Source of the DNA: an uncultured Verrucomicrobiales bacterium
GTDB taxonomy: Bacteria; Verrucomicrobiota; Verrucomicrobiia; Verrucomicrobiales; DEV007
Direction: 5' to 3'
DNA: 63,288 bases
Assembly (NCBI GenBank): GCA_943789025.1
Contig: CALSSN010000026.1
Coordinates: 1 to 63,288, forward strand
A program made the position numbers and the translations under genes. This document shows positions 19,526 to 28,843 of this stretch, one piece after another (position 1 is the stretch's first letter; each line of letters begins with the position of its first letter). Below the pieces are notes generated by a model, which made no database searches, was not told the DNA's origin, and saw only the letters and a list, made by a program, of their open reading frames with translations.

Positions 19526-19691
19526 GGTTCTTATCCTTTCTTTGTAAAATCCGGAGCGGTTGGAGAAAACTCAGGACAGCTTTCTCGCTTTGATCCCGGA
19601 TTTGCCGACTCTTAAACTTCCGGCGGGTTAGTTGAAAATGTTACACTTAAAAATTCTGCGGGGCTTGTCCTCTGGAGGGTTTCCTCTTCTG

Positions 19692-20762
19692 TTACGATGA
19701 TTTCGCACCAAACTCTTTGGCCTGCGAAATCCACTCGTCACGTTCGATGCGGCCCTTAAAGGAAAGTAGGTCGTCAAAGGTCTCGATCTGATCCGTCTCC
19801 CACTCTGCGATCTGCGAATAATTGTAGACTCCCAGTTTGTTGAGCTTTTCTTCGAGCTGCGGACCGATGCCGGCGATTTTCTTCAAATCATCCACCTGAT
19901 CGGGACGGGACTCAAAAACACGTCCGAGGTCTCTTTCTTCTTCTGCCTCACCTTCTCCTTCGACAAGGCCTGTCGATAGGGAAGCCGCGGCAGTCGCTGC
20001 TGCGATCGCTTCTGGAGCCGGTGCTGTCGGTGGTTGTGCGCCACCTTCAGCGCGTGGAGCTCCCTGCCGAGCCCCTTGACGTCCGCCCGTATTAACACGG
20101 GAGCGACCAGCTTCGCCTTTTTTCTCCTCGGTCTCATCAACCTCTTTCTTGTTGATCCAGCACTTCACCCCGATAATTCCGTACACGGTGCGGGCCTCGC
20201 AGAAACCATAGTCGATAGGGACTCGAAGCGTCTGGAGAGGCACTTTCCCTTTCCGATACCACTCTGCACGCGCGATATCCGCCCCACCGAGTCGACCGGC
20301 ACAACGAATTCGAATACCTTCAGCCCCGAAGTCCATGGTTGTCTGGACAGCGCGCTTCATGGCACGACGGAATGAGATCCGCCGTTCAAGCTGTACTGCT
20401 ACATTTTCAGCTACAAGTTGAGCGTCGAGTTCAGGCTGCTTGATCTCGTAAATGTCAATCTTCACGGGCCGTCCGCCGCAGATCGCAGAAATCTCTGTCT
20501 GCATGCGCTCGATCTCACTGCCTTTTCTTCCGATCACGAGTCCTGGACGTGCTGTGGACAAAGTGATACGAACGCTGTTGAATGCGCGCTCGATGAAAAC
20601 TTTTGAAAGCGCAGCGAACTGCAGGTTCTTGCCTAGATATTTCCGAACCGCGAGGTCGGTGTGGAGATTATCGCTGTATTCTTTGCCTGTGGCATACCAC
20701 TTGGATCTCCAGTCTTTCTGGAGCGCGAGGCGATAACCGATCGGGTTGACTTTTTGTCCCAT
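19692..20762 (-). CDS. rpsC: 30S ribosomal protein S3 with a fused C-terminal helix-hairpin-helix-like domain
   Basis: Small-subunit protein at the mRNA entry site. Residues 1-207 are ordinary S3: MGQKVNPIGYRLALQKDWRS, the KH region with RPGLVIGRKGSEIERM, and the C-terminal domain ending YGIIGVKCWINKKE. A linker (about 208-276, rich in Arg/Gly then Ala/Pro/Glu) leads to an extra domain at about 277-356. Its motifs are VDDLKKIAGIGPQLEEKLNK, GVYNYSQIAEW and LSFKGRIERDEWISQAKEFG. This matches the helix-hairpin-helix-like module found in other bacteria at the C-terminus of some L21 proteins and in NADH dehydrogenase subunit E fusions. The total is 356 residues against 210-240 normally, read in one frame with no break. 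Confidence 0.94.
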   Translation of the reverse strand: MGQKVNPIGYRLALQKDWRSKWYATGKEYSDNLHTDLAVRKYLGKNLQFAALSKVFIERAFNSVRITLSTARPGLVIGRKGSEIERMQTEISAICGGRPVKIDIYEIKQPELDAQLVAENVAVQLERRISFRRAMKRAVQTTMDFGAEGIRIRCAGRLGGADIARAEWYRKGKVPLQTLRVPIDYGFCEARTVYGIIGVKCWINKKEVDETEEKKGEAGRSRVNTGGRQGARQGAPRAEGGAQPPTAPAPEAIAAATAAASLSTGLVEGEGEAEEERDLGRVFESRPDQVDDLKKIAGIGPQLEEKLNKLGVYNYSQIAEWETDQIETFDDLLSFKGRIERDEWISQAKEFGAKSS

Positions 20763-20815
20763 GGGATGTGTGCAGTTTAGAGAGTGACTTTAATTTGGTT
20801 GCTGAATCCTTTGTG

Positions 20816-21418
20816 CTAAGCGTTGTCTTCGCTCTCGACCTCGGGCTTTTTAACCTCGTCGGTCACGGTTTTGTCAGCAGGTATTTTTTTGGCGGCGACC
20901 TTCTTGGCGGCGACCTTCTTAGCAGCGGACTTCTTGGCTTTAGCTTTCTTCGTTGCCTCTTTTTTGGCTTTAGGCTTTTCTCCGTCGGATTTCTTCACCT
21001 CGGCTTTTTCCGGCTCAGGCTTCTTCGCTTCGGGCTTCTTCGCCGCAGCCTTCTTGGCCTTGGCTTGTTTTGATTCCGCTGTCCCACCTTCGTCGGTGAG
21101 AACGACACGGATATGCGATGTATGCCGCCTGATAGGTGCTGCGGATCCCCGGGCTCGGGCCTTGAATCGGCGGAAGCTTGGACCGTCACCTACTACGCAC
21201 TCTTTGACGACCAGACTGTCGGCGTCGAGCTCGTGGTTGTTTTCGGCATTGGCAATTGCTGACCTGAGCGTCTTGCCCACGAGCACAGCAGCTTTCTGCG
21301 GAATGAAAGTAACGATGTCCAGTGCTTGGGAGACAGCGAGTCCCTGAAGCTCACGGGTAATTTTCCGCGCCTTGTAGGGCGAAATTCTCGCGTATCGGTA
21401 TGTGGAGATAACATCCAT
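20816..21418 (-). CDS. rplV: 50S ribosomal protein L22 with a histone-like Lys/Ala C-terminal tail
   Basis: Exit-tunnel protein. Residues 1-110 are ordinary L22 (SPYKARKITRELQGLAVSQA, SAIANAENNHELDADSLVVK, and the tunnel loop region FRRFKARARGSAAPIRRHTS). A tail of about 90 residues follows, made largely of Lys, Ala, Pro and Glu in AKKxA/KKPE repeats (for example AAKKVAAKKVAAKK), and ends acidic (EVESEDNA-like). The total is 200 residues against about 110-120 normally. The tail resembles histone H1-like sequences and could bind RNA or DNA. Confidence 0.94.
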   Translation of the reverse strand: MDVISTYRYARISPYKARKITRELQGLAVSQALDIVTFIPQKAAVLVGKTLRSAIANAENNHELDADSLVVKECVVGDGPSFRRFKARARGSAAPIRRHTSHIRVVLTDEGGTAESKQAKAKKAAAKKPEAKKPEPEKAEVKKSDGEKPKAKKEATKKAKAKKSAAKKVAAKKVAAKKIPADKTVTDEVKKPEVESEDNA

Positions 21419-21475
21419 GATAAATTCGACTTAAATGTTCAGATTCTTGCTACGGGTAAATTGGGCAGGGAGGCT

Positions 21476-22297
21476 TCAGAGCGTGCTTTGATTGGCTGTG
21501 TCGACGAAGGCAGAATCACCAAGTTGGATACCATCATCGGCGGCGGCAAGATCCTCGACAATGATCCCGCAGATGTGATCGCGCACATCGATCACCAAAG
21601 CATGACCGATCGGACGATCCTTTCGTGCAATGCGGAAAGGCATACCAACCTGAACTCCCGAATTTCTGCCCACATTGAGGACAGCAAGGTCGTATTCAGC
21701 CTTCAGAGAGATCACACGGGCATCCTGGAGTTGAACGATCTTTTGATCTGCTTTCGGACGTGCCGCTGCCTCCACGAGACCGGCGGCGCCACGAAGCGCT
21801 ACTTCTAAATCAAACCGTTCCCCACTGCCCGCGCTGATCACGGTTTTCATGTAAGCCGAGAGCGCACTGCTCAAATCCCTGATGCCGTCGGCAAGGCGAT
21901 CGTTTTCTTCACGAGTCAGCCGATAATCGGAAAGTGCGCGGATATACTGCGCCTGCAAGCTGGATGGATCCGGATCGATGGCAGCGATTCCCATGGCCTC
22001 GATGCGTTCCCTGAGCTTCTGGTAAGCGACCTTGAAAAAGTCCCCTTCAGCATTTGCTGCCAGAAGTGCTTCCCCAAGGTAGTTGTTTTTCTCACTAAGT
22101 TCGTTGAGTGATGCTTCCAGTTTCTGCACTTTCGCCTGGGAGGCTGCGAAAGCGATCCGGAGCTCTGCCAACTCAAAGTCTTCCTCGGCGGTCTGAGCAT
22201 TGCCCGTTACCAGCGGCACCAGGCACACGAGGGCAACTGCCAGCAGCGCAAAAATACGCCGGGACTTACCTTGAATGCTCTGAATGGATGGGGTCAT
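21476..22297 (-). CDS. Exported coiled-coil protein encoded inside the ribosomal cluster
   Basis: Encodes 273 residues and lies between rpsS (68 bases upstream) and rplV (57 bases downstream) on the same strand, where bacteria normally have no gene. A basic start (QGKSRRIF) and hydrophobic core (ALLAVALVCLVPLVTG) end at NAQ, a likely Sec signal peptide. Residues about 40-95 form heptad-like helices (AASQAKVQKLEASLNELSEK). The C-terminal part (about 205-262) reads AEYDLAVLNVGRNSGVQVGM, PFRIARKDRPIGHALVIDVR and ICGIIVEDL, a small beta domain of the kind seen at the ends of envelope coiled-coil proteins. Its function is unknown. It should be co-transcribed with ribosomal genes although its product is exported. 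Confidence 0.8.
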   Translation of the reverse strand: MTPSIQSIQGKSRRIFALLAVALVCLVPLVTGNAQTAEEDFELAELRIAFAASQAKVQKLEASLNELSEKNNYLGEALLAANAEGDFFKVAYQKLRERIEAMGIAAIDPDPSSLQAQYIRALSDYRLTREENDRLADGIRDLSSALSAYMKTVISAGSGERFDLEVALRGAAGLVEAAARPKADQKIVQLQDARVISLKAEYDLAVLNVGRNSGVQVGMPFRIARKDRPIGHALVIDVRDHICGIIVEDLAAADDGIQLGDSAFVDTANQSTL

Positions 22298-22365
22298 GCT
22301 GGCGTCTGATCTCAGTAGCTCGAGTTTAAAAGAATGAGAATTTCCAGGAGATTCCTTTTTTTCGG

Positions 22366-22635
22366 CTATTTCTTACCGAGGCCTCCGTGCGCCTTGAAAA
22401 TGGAAGTCGGCGAGAATTCGCCGAGTTTGTGCCCAACCATGTTTTCCGACACGTAGACGGTGATGTGCTCTCTCCCGTTATGAACGAGAAAAGTGTGACC
22501 CACAAAATCCGGGGTGATCATGGACCTGCGGGACCATGTCTTAATTGGTTTTTTCTTCCCGGAATCGGTCATCTGATCGATCTTGTAGAGCAGTTTCTGA
22601 TCTACAAAGGGTCCTTTTTTTAGCGAACGTCCCAT
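22366..22635 (-). CDS. rpsS: 30S ribosomal protein S19
   Basis: Small-subunit head protein of 89 residues. [40 protein letters not shown] and [18 protein letters not shown] are all diagnostic. Normal length. It follows rplB by 85 bases; an exported coiled-coil gene, not rplV, comes next. Confidence 0.97.
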   Translation of the reverse strand: MGRSLKKGPFVDQKLLYKIDQMTDSGKKKPIKTWSRRSMITPDFVGHTFLVHNGREHITVYVSENMVGHKLGEFSPTSIFKAHGGLGKK

Positions 22636-22720
22636 AATCTTGAAGTGAGTAATCGTGAATTTTTGCTGACTATCTGGTCGGCGGCGTTAGTGGAGGATTG
22701 AATAAAACCCGAGAGCTTCC

Positions 22721-23563
22721 TTACTTATTCTTGGTTTTGCGGCGCTCAATGATGAGTTTATTGGATGCCTTGTATTTCTGGCGGGTCTTTTGTCCCTTGG
22801 TGTGCCCCCACGGTGACTTGAGGTGCTGACGACCACCACCGGATTTTGATTTTCCTTCGCCCCCGCCGTTCGGGTGATCGACCGGGTTCATGCACATACC
22901 CCGGACAGTAGGACGCACTCCTTTCCAGCGCGAACGGCCTGCCTTTCCGCTGACCTGGTTCATGTGATCCACGTTGCCCACCTGGCCAATTGTGGCGACA
23001 CAGCGTGAGTGAATTTTACGGATTTCCCCGGACGGCATCCGCACGAGAGCATAGACCCCTTCCCGGTTGTTCAGGATTGCTTCTTGACCTGCAGAGCGGG
23101 CTACCTGACCACCACGGCCAGGCTGAAGCTCGATGTTATGGATAGCAGTTCCGAGGGGGATGTTGGCAAGGGGAAGGGTGTTTCCAACTTTCGGAGCTAC
23201 TGACTCCCCTGCCTGCACGGTGGCGCCTTCCTCCAACCCCACCGGAGCTAGGATATAGGAGCGCTCGCCATCTTCGTATTCGATCAGCGCAATTCTTGCA
23301 GTGCGGTTCGGATCGTATTCGATGCCGATCACCTTGGCTGGATCGTTCGTGCGCTTGCGCTTGAAATCGACAAGACGGTAGTTTCGCTTGTGGCCTCCAC
23401 CGATATGGCGGCAGGTGATACGCCCCTGGTTGTTCCGCCCGCCACTCCTCTTCAGAGGAACGACAAGCTTCTTTTCCGGGGTGTCCTTGGTAATCTCATC
23501 GAATGCCGACCAGACCTTGTAACGGTTGGACGGAGTGACTGGCTTGAATCGCTTGAGTGCCAT
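22721..23563 (-). CDS. rplB: 50S ribosomal protein L2
   Basis: Core large-subunit protein of 280 residues needed for subunit joining and the peptidyl-transferase centre. Motifs in order: [35 protein letters not shown], the [15 protein letters not shown] segment, and near the C-terminus [19 protein letters not shown] with the conserved histidine loop. Standard length. It lies 122 bases after rplW. Confidence 0.98.
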   Translation of the reverse strand: MALKRFKPVTPSNRYKVWSAFDEITKDTPEKKLVVPLKRSGGRNNQGRITCRHIGGGHKRNYRLVDFKRKRTNDPAKVIGIEYDPNRTARIALIEYEDGERSYILAPVGLEEGATVQAGESVAPKVGNTLPLANIPLGTAIHNIELQPGRGGQVARSAGQEAILNNREGVYALVRMPSGEIRKIHSRCVATIGQVGNVDHMNQVSGKAGRSRWKGVRPTVRGMCMNPVDHPNGGGEGKSKSGGGRQHLKSPWGHTKGQKTRQKYKASNKLIIERRKTKNK

Positions 23564-23685
23564 AGGATCCTTGGTTGAGTGTGGGTTGTGGGCTACTTTT
23601 GAGCGGCCTGGGAGAAAATGTTTGGGTGAGTAATATGGACGATGCTGGCTCGGGTGACTGCCTGCATTGCTTTTAAATAATTCTT

Positions 23686-23970
23686 CTAGACGAGGTCGAG
23701 GGATTCCCCATCAGCGAGCGTGACAACCGCCTTTTTCCAATGCGCGGTCCGCCCAGCATCCGAGCGGCGCTGGCGCTTGAGTTTCCCCCGGTAGTTTGCC
23801 GTGTTGACTGAGGCAACCTTAACATTGAAAGCCCGTTCAATGGCCTCCTTGATCTCCAGTTTATTCGCCTTGCGGTCGACCTTGAAAACATGGGCATTGG
23901 CTGTCTCCCTGAGAAGCGCTGCTTTTTCGGTGAGGTGGATTGTCTTGATAACGTGATGAATATCTTTCAT
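23686..23970 (-). CDS. rplW: 50S ribosomal protein L23
   Basis: Exit-tunnel protein of 94 residues that docks trigger factor and SRP. It shows [40 protein letters not shown] and [18 protein letters not shown], the usual L23 order. Its start is only eight bases after the rplD stop, which suggests translational coupling. Confidence 0.95.
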   Translation of the reverse strand: MKDIHHVIKTIHLTEKAALLRETANAHVFKVDRKANKLEIKEAIERAFNVKVASVNTANYRGKLKRQRRSDAGRTAHWKKAVVTLADGESLDLV

Positions 23971-23978
23971 GGCGTTTG

Positions 23979-24593
23979 CTATGCTTGGGTCCTGCGGGCG
24001 AGGGTTTCCATTGCTCCGTCACTGATGATGATCTTCTTATGATAGAGAATCTGCTCGACATTGACTTCGTCAGCTGTGATGAGAAGGACAGCCTTCACAT
24101 TGCGGGCTGCGCGGTAAGTCTTTTCATCAAAGCCCGCTCCGATAACGAGCACTTTTTCAGAGTCTGTGTGAGCGCTGATCGCCTTGACGAAGCTACTCGT
24201 CTTGCCGTCCTCGATCGAGAGATCACCTCCGCTGAGCACATCACCATCCGCAATCCGACTCCCGAGAGCGCGTCGAAAAGCCAGGCGGCGTGTCTTCTTG
24301 TTAACATCTTTCGAATAGTCCTTCGGGAGTGGCCCGAAGACAATGCCTCCGCCTCTCCAGATCGGTGAGGAAGTCCGACCGGCACGAGCCCGCCCGGTTC
24401 CCTTCTGGCGCCACGGCTTCTTGCCTGAAGCGGCGACCTCACCTCGCGTCTTGGTCGAAGCACTGCCCTGGCGACGGTTTGCCCGCATCGCGGTCACAAC
24501 ATCGTGAACCGCCTGTTTCCCCTTATCGCCTTCGGCGATTACGTTGAGACTGGCGTTCTGTGCGTCGTCTAATGAAATTGCTTTTCCTGCCAT
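23979..24593 (-). CDS. rplD: 50S ribosomal protein L4
   Basis: Large-subunit protein of 204 residues; in gammaproteobacteria it also represses the S10 operon, but no such leader is recognised here. The tunnel loop region is clear: ANRRQGSASTKTRGEVAASG, KKPWRQKGTGRARAGRTSSP and WRGGGIVFGP. The C-terminal half is normal. It is 70 bases after rplC and nearly abuts rplW. Confidence 0.97.
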   Translation of the reverse strand: MAGKAISLDDAQNASLNVIAEGDKGKQAVHDVVTAMRANRRQGSASTKTRGEVAASGKKPWRQKGTGRARAGRTSSPIWRGGGIVFGPLPKDYSKDVNKKTRRLAFRRALGSRIADGDVLSGGDLSIEDGKTSSFVKAISAHTDSEKVLVIGAGFDEKTYRAARNVKAVLLITADEVNVEQILYHKKIIISDGAMETLARRTQA

Positions 24594-24663
24594 TTTTCTT
24601 GATTCTGGTGGTGGAATTTCTGATGAAACACGGCCCCTGAGCGAGCCGAAACTTTATCGAATT

Positions 24664-25344
24664 TTACTCGCTCGTTTCTGCTTTTTTCGGTGGCCAGTTT
24701 TCAGGAAGAGCCTTTTTGACCGCTGGGCGAATTACCATGTAGCTCCCCTTGGACCCGGGAACAGCACCTTCGATGAGAAGAACATTGTCCTCGGCCCTGG
24801 CTTGGACCACCTTGAGATTCTGGACTGTGGTCCGATAGTTTCCATGGCGGCCGGGCATTTTAGTTCCTTTCCAGACCCGACCGGGGGTCGATCCAGCGCC
24901 GATCGCTCCCGTCCTACGGTGCATCATGGAGCCGTGTGTCATCCGAAGGCCGCCGAACTTGTAACGCTTGACCGCGCCTTGAAAGCCTTTGCCTTTCGAG
25001 GTCCCAATCACGTCAACCCACTGTCCGTCAGCAAACATGGAAGCGGTGAAGTCTACTTCTTTGATCTGTTCGAGTTCTTCGTCAGAGTCGACTCGAAACT
25101 CTCGAACCAGCTTCTTCGGAGCTGATTCGTGCTGTTTGAAGTGACCTGCGAGCGGCTTGGACAAGCGCTGCTCCTTCTGGTCGTTGATGCCGATCTGAAC
25201 GGCGGAGTAACCATTGGTGTCAGACTTTTTGATCTGCACGACACTGTTTCCAGCGACATCGACAACGGTGACGGGCACAGCACGACCGTCCTCGTCATAG
25301 ACGTGGGTCATACCAACTTTTTTTCCTAAAAGACCTAAACTCAT
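24664..25344 (-). CDS. rplC: 50S ribosomal protein L3
   Basis: Early assembly protein of 226 residues. It starts MSLGLLGKKVGMTHVYDEDG at 25344, the conserved L3 N-terminus, and contains GTSKGKGFQGAVKRYKFGG, THGSMMHRRTGAIGAGSTPG and the VWKGTKMPGRHGN motif. A longer in-frame opening to 25530 would read through the spacer and a GA repeat and was rejected. It follows rpsJ by 70 bases. Confidence 0.97.
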   Translation of the reverse strand: MSLGLLGKKVGMTHVYDEDGRAVPVTVVDVAGNSVVQIKKSDTNGYSAVQIGINDQKEQRLSKPLAGHFKQHESAPKKLVREFRVDSDEELEQIKEVDFTASMFADGQWVDVIGTSKGKGFQGAVKRYKFGGLRMTHGSMMHRRTGAIGAGSTPGRVWKGTKMPGRHGNYRTTVQNLKVVQARAEDNVLLIEGAVPGSKGSYMVIRPAVKKALPENWPPKKAETSE

Positions 25345-25378
25345 GAGCGGGTGGGTGGGCTCGGGGTGAACAAAGACG

Positions 25379-25398
25379 GAGAGAGAGAGAGAGAGAGA
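25379..25398. repeat. (GA)10 dinucleotide repeat in the rpsJ-rplC spacer
   Basis: Ten uninterrupted GA units on the + strand, which read as a CT tract in the leader of rplC about 35 bases upstream of its start. It lies fully within the 70-base spacer after the rpsJ stop. Such tracts can change length by slippage. Confidence 0.95.
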
Positions 25399-25414
25399 TA
25401 AATGAGATGAGAAA

Positions 25415-25723
25415 CTAGATGCGGATCTGAATATCGACACCTGCGGGGAGATTGAGCTTTTTGAGTTCATCCACGGTTCGTGAAGTAGGATCGACGATGT
25501 CAAGGAGACGTTTGTGGGTCCGGATTTCAAACTGCTCTGCCGACTTCTTGTTCACGTGCGGCGAACGGTTGACGCTGAACTTTTCGATGCGGGTTGGAAG
25601 TGGAATCGGACCGGCTACTTTTGCTCCTGTCCGCTTCGCTGTGTCAACGATCTCCACGGTGGAACGCTCGAGGACACGACTGTCGTAAGCGCAGAGGCGG
25701 ATCCTGATTTTCTGGTTTTGCAT
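25415..25723 (-). CDS. rpsJ: 30S ribosomal protein S10
   Basis: Small-subunit protein of 102 residues, also the NusG/NusE partner in antitermination. It starts [20 protein letters not shown] and contains [39 protein letters not shown] and a final [16 protein letters not shown]. Normal length. It follows fusA directly (54 bases) with no tuf gene between them. Confidence 0.97.
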   Translation of the reverse strand: MQNQKIRIRLCAYDSRVLERSTVEIVDTAKRTGAKVAGPIPLPTRIEKFSVNRSPHVNKKSAEQFEIRTHKRLLDIVDPTSRTVDELKKLNLPAGVDIQIRI

Positions 25724-25777
25724 GGCGTAGAATTAAGAGGAGTTCTGAATAGAGAGAATGATAAGAATGGAAAGGAC

Positions 25778-27916
25778 TTATGCGCAGCGCCGCTCGATAA
25801 GCTCGTTGGCAATACGTTGTGGAATCGCATCGAAATGGGAAGGCTCCATACTGAAGGAAGCGCGGCCGCTGGAGAGGGTGCGGATGTCAGTGCTGTATCC
25901 AAACATCTCAGCGAGGGGAACCTGGCTTTTAATGATAGCGAGCTTGTTTCTCGACTCAATCGCTTCGATGTGCCCGCGACGCCGATTGAGATCGCCGATG
26001 ATGTCGCCTTGATACTCGTCAGGAGTGGAGCATTCGACACTCATGATTGGCTCGAGCAACTGCGGACTGGCGCTCTGAAGAGCCTCTCTCATCGCAAGAA
26101 TGCCGGCAACTCGGAAGGCCTGCTCATTGGAATCAACATCGTGACTGGAACCACCGACAACCGCGACATGGAGATCGACTACCGGATACCCCGCGATCAC
26201 GCCATTGGCAGTGGCCTCCTCAACTCCGGCAAGGGTGGCGTTGATAAATTCTTTTGGAATCTCACCACCGACGACTTGCGACTCCACGGAAAAACCTGAG
26301 CCACGTTCCGCCGGGCTGATTCGTAAAAGGACGTGCCCATACTGGCCTGTGCCCCCGGTTTGCTTGATAAACTTACCTTCGCCCTCAGCAGGAGCGGCAA
26401 TGGTTTCACGGTAGGCAATCTGAGGTTTTCCTGAGCGAACTTGCACATTGAACTCTCGGATCATTCGATCGCAAAGGATTTCAAGGTGAAGTTCTCCCAT
26501 GCCGGAAATAATTGTCTGACCGGTTTCCTCGTCGGTAGAGACAAGAAATGTAGGATCCTCTGCGGAGAGCCGCTGGAGGGCACCTGCAAGCTTATCCTGA
26601 TCAGCTGTGCTCCGGGGCTCGATCGCCATCGACATCACGGGCACCGGAAAACTCGGCGGCTCGAGAAGAATCCTGAAGTCAGAAGCACAGAGTGTGTCCC
26701 CTGTGGTGATATCTTTTACCCCGACGATGGCGGCAATGTCACCGGCGTAGCAGGTTTCAACGTCCAGAAAGTCATTCGCTTGAATGCGGACAAGCCGGCC
26801 AATACGCTCGCGCTTACCCGTCCGCGAATTCATTACAGCATCTCCCTTTGAGACACTCCCGGAATACACCCGGAAAAACGCAAACTTTCCAAATTTGTCG
26901 GAGGCAAGTTTGAAAGCGAGAGCACAGAACGGTGCAGAATCGTCGGTCGGCGCCTTGACTACCCGCGAGGCATCCTCCGGATCCTGTCCCGCCGCCTCTG
27001 GAACATCAAGCGGACCGGGGAGGTAATCGACTACCGCGTCGAGCAGATACTGAATTCCCTTGTTTTTGAAGGCAGAACCGCCGACAACCGGGACGATGGC
27101 GCCGGCGATGGTAGCACGACGGAGAGCCGCCTTGATTGCAAGCGGGCCGAGTTCCGACTCATCAAGATACTGCTGCCCCAGTTCCTCGTCGACATCGACC
27201 AGCGCCTCTACGAGGCGGTCGTAAGCCGCAGCGGCTTTCGCAGTAAGCTCTGCAGGCAACTCCTCGACCCGATAAGTCGATCCGAGCAAATCGTCGTCCG
27301 CATAAAGAATTGCCTTCTGGTTGATGACGTCAATCTGTCCGCAAAGCTTTTCCTCCGAACCGATCGGCAACAGAACAGGCAACGCATTCGCTCCGAGTTT
27401 CTCCTGAAGATCTTCGACCGCAGCATCAAAGTCTGCTCCAATGCGATCCATCTTATTGATAAACGCGATCCGCGGAACACTGTACTTATCTGCCTGACGC
27501 CAGACTGTTTCTGACTGTGGCTGGACACCCGCAACCCCGCAAAAAACCGCAATGGCACCATCCAGAACACGGAGGGAGCGCTCCACTTCCGCGGTGAAAT
27601 CGACATGCCCGGGCGTGTCGATGATGTTAATTCTCTGGTCCTGGCCATCGAAAAGCTTGCCAATGCTCGGCTCGCTCTGCTGCTTCCAGTCGCAACTGAC
27701 GGCGGCAGATGTGATCGTGATTCCGCGCTCCTGCTCCTGCTCCATCCAGTCGGTGGTCGCCTGACCCTCGTGGACTTCGCCAATCTTGTGGATCCGCCCG
27801 GTGTAAAAGAGGATTCTTTCGGTCAGGGTTGTTTTGCCTGCATCAATATGCGCCGCGATCCCGATATTTCGGGTGCGCTGCAGGGAAAATTCCCTGTCTG
27901 GTGCATTAGCGGACAT
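25778..27916 (-). CDS. fusA: Elongation factor G
   Basis: Translocation GTPase of 712 residues. The G domain is visible: G1 AHIDAGKTT, the switch I region [21 protein letters not shown]3 DTPGHVDFT and G4 NKMDR. Domain II and III motifs follow, including [14 protein letters not shown]; domain IV contains the loop GGTGQYGHV and domain V follows. AHIDAGKTT and the overall length fit canonical EF-G, not a tetracycline-protection protein. It lies 24 bases after rpsG in the str order. No tuf follows. Confidence 0.97.
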   Translation of the reverse strand: MSANAPDREFSLQRTRNIGIAAHIDAGKTTLTERILFYTGRIHKIGEVHEGQATTDWMEQEQERGITITSAAVSCDWKQQSEPSIGKLFDGQDQRINIIDTPGHVDFTAEVERSLRVLDGAIAVFCGVAGVQPQSETVWRQADKYSVPRIAFINKMDRIGADFDAAVEDLQEKLGANALPVLLPIGSEEKLCGQIDVINQKAILYADDDLLGSTYRVEELPAELTAKAAAAYDRLVEALVDVDEELGQQYLDESELGPLAIKAALRRATIAGAIVPVVGGSAFKNKGIQYLLDAVVDYLPGPLDVPEAAGQDPEDASRVVKAPTDDSAPFCALAFKLASDKFGKFAFFRVYSGSVSKGDAVMNSRTGKRERIGRLVRIQANDFLDVETCYAGDIAAIVGVKDITTGDTLCASDFRILLEPPSFPVPVMSMAIEPRSTADQDKLAGALQRLSAEDPTFLVSTDEETGQTIISGMGELHLEILCDRMIREFNVQVRSGKPQIAYRETIAAPAEGEGKFIKQTGGTGQYGHVLLRISPAERGSGFSVESQVVGGEIPKEFINATLAGVEEATANGVIAGYPVVDLHVAVVGGSSHDVDSNEQAFRVAGILAMREALQSASPQLLEPIMSVECSTPDEYQGDIIGDLNRRRGHIEAIESRNKLAIIKSQVPLAEMFGYSTDIRTLSSGRASFSMEPSHFDAIPQRIANELIERRCA

Positions 27917-27940
27917 AAGAGAGGAGAGAAAATGAATGTC

Positions 27941-28414
27941 TTAGAAGCGGAAATGCGCGAAGGCCCGGTTTGCCTGGGCCATCTTGTGAACTTCATCGCG
28001 CCTTCGGACCGCCGATCCTTGATTCTGCGAGGCATCTTTTATCTCATTTGCCAGGGCCACATGCATCGGGACCCCGCGGCGAGACCGCGCGTAGGAAACG
28101 ATCCAGCGCATGGCAAGGGACTCCTGACGGTCCAGGTCGACCTCTAGCGGCACTTGGTAAGTGGCTCCCCCCACTCGGCGGCTTTTCACCTCCACTCGTG
28201 GCTTGGAATTCTCGATTGCACGATTGAGGACTTCCAGAGGGTCGACTGTCTCGGTCCCCTCGTTCGCCCGCTCAATCGCGGCATAGACGATGCGCTCAGC
28301 CAGAGATTTCTTTCCAGCGCGCATAACCCTGTTAACCAGTTTTGCGACCAGAGCGCTCTCATATCGAGGGTCGCTCAGTTCTTCCTTATGACGGACTCGT
28401 CTTCTACGTGACAT
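27941..28414 (-). CDS. rpsG: 30S ribosomal protein S7
   Basis: 16S-binding head protein of 157 residues. It begins MSRRRRVRHKEELSDPRYES and contains LVAKLVNRVMRAGKKSLAER, the loop VEVKSRRVGGATYQVPLEV and the C-terminal RRDEVHKMAQANRAFAHFR. Normal length. It lies 51 bases after rpsL and 24 before fusA. Confidence 0.97.
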   Translation of the reverse strand: MSRRRRVRHKEELSDPRYESALVAKLVNRVMRAGKKSLAERIVYAAIERANEGTETVDPLEVLNRAIENSKPRVEVKSRRVGGATYQVPLEVDLDRQESLAMRWIVSYARSRRGVPMHVALANEIKDASQNQGSAVRRRDEVHKMAQANRAFAHFRF

Positions 28415-28465
28415 CGGCTTCGGGTATTTAAGGTGAAATGTTTTTTTAAATTTCCTAGAGCAGAC

Positions 28466-28843
28466 TTAGCCCTTCTTCGGACGCTTGGTTCCATACTTCG
28501 AGCGACCGCGTCTCCTGCTATCAACTCCCAGAGTATCGAGTGCACCTCGAACAATGTGGTAACGCACGCCCGGAAGGTCTTTCACCCGGCCACCGCGAAC
28601 GAGCACAATCGAGTGCTCCTGAAGATTGTGTCCCTCACCTCCGATGTAGGCGATGACTTCCTGCCCGTTCGTCAATCTGACCTTGGCAACTTTTCGAAGC
28701 GCAGAGTTTGGCTTCTTCGGCGTCCTGGTCATCACTTGGAGACAGACTCCCCTGCGTTGAGGGCAGCGGGACAGGGCAGGAGCTTTCGATTTTTCGGTCT
28801 GCTTCTTGCGTCCTTTGTTGACGAGCTGGTTAATTGTCGGCAT
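28466..28843 (-). CDS. rpsL: 30S ribosomal protein S12
   Basis: Decoding-centre protein of 125 residues and first gene of the cluster. It reads [57 protein letters not shown], and the [16 protein letters not shown] segment, with the Lys residues at streptomycin-resistance positions intact (PKKPN, and GVKDLP read here as RVKDLP). The start at 28843 is the canonical one; an in-frame opening to 28894 adds 17 unlikely residues. A promoter candidate lies about 130 bases upstream. Confidence 0.97.
   Translation of the reverse strand: MPTINQLVNKGRKKQTEKSKAPALSRCPQRRGVCLQVMTRTPKKPNSALRKVAKVRLTNGQEVIAYIGGEGHNLQEHSIVLVRGGRVKDLPGVRYHIVRGALDTLGVDSRRRGRSKYGTKRPKKG

Noticed and set aside
18803..19615. 270-residue + strand open frame
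   Set aside because: Antisense to rpmC and rplP; no recognisable motifs.
25345..25530. N-terminal extension of L3 through the spacer
   Set aside because: It would include the GA repeat as Ser/Leu repeats and overlap rpsJ; canonical L3 starts at 25344.
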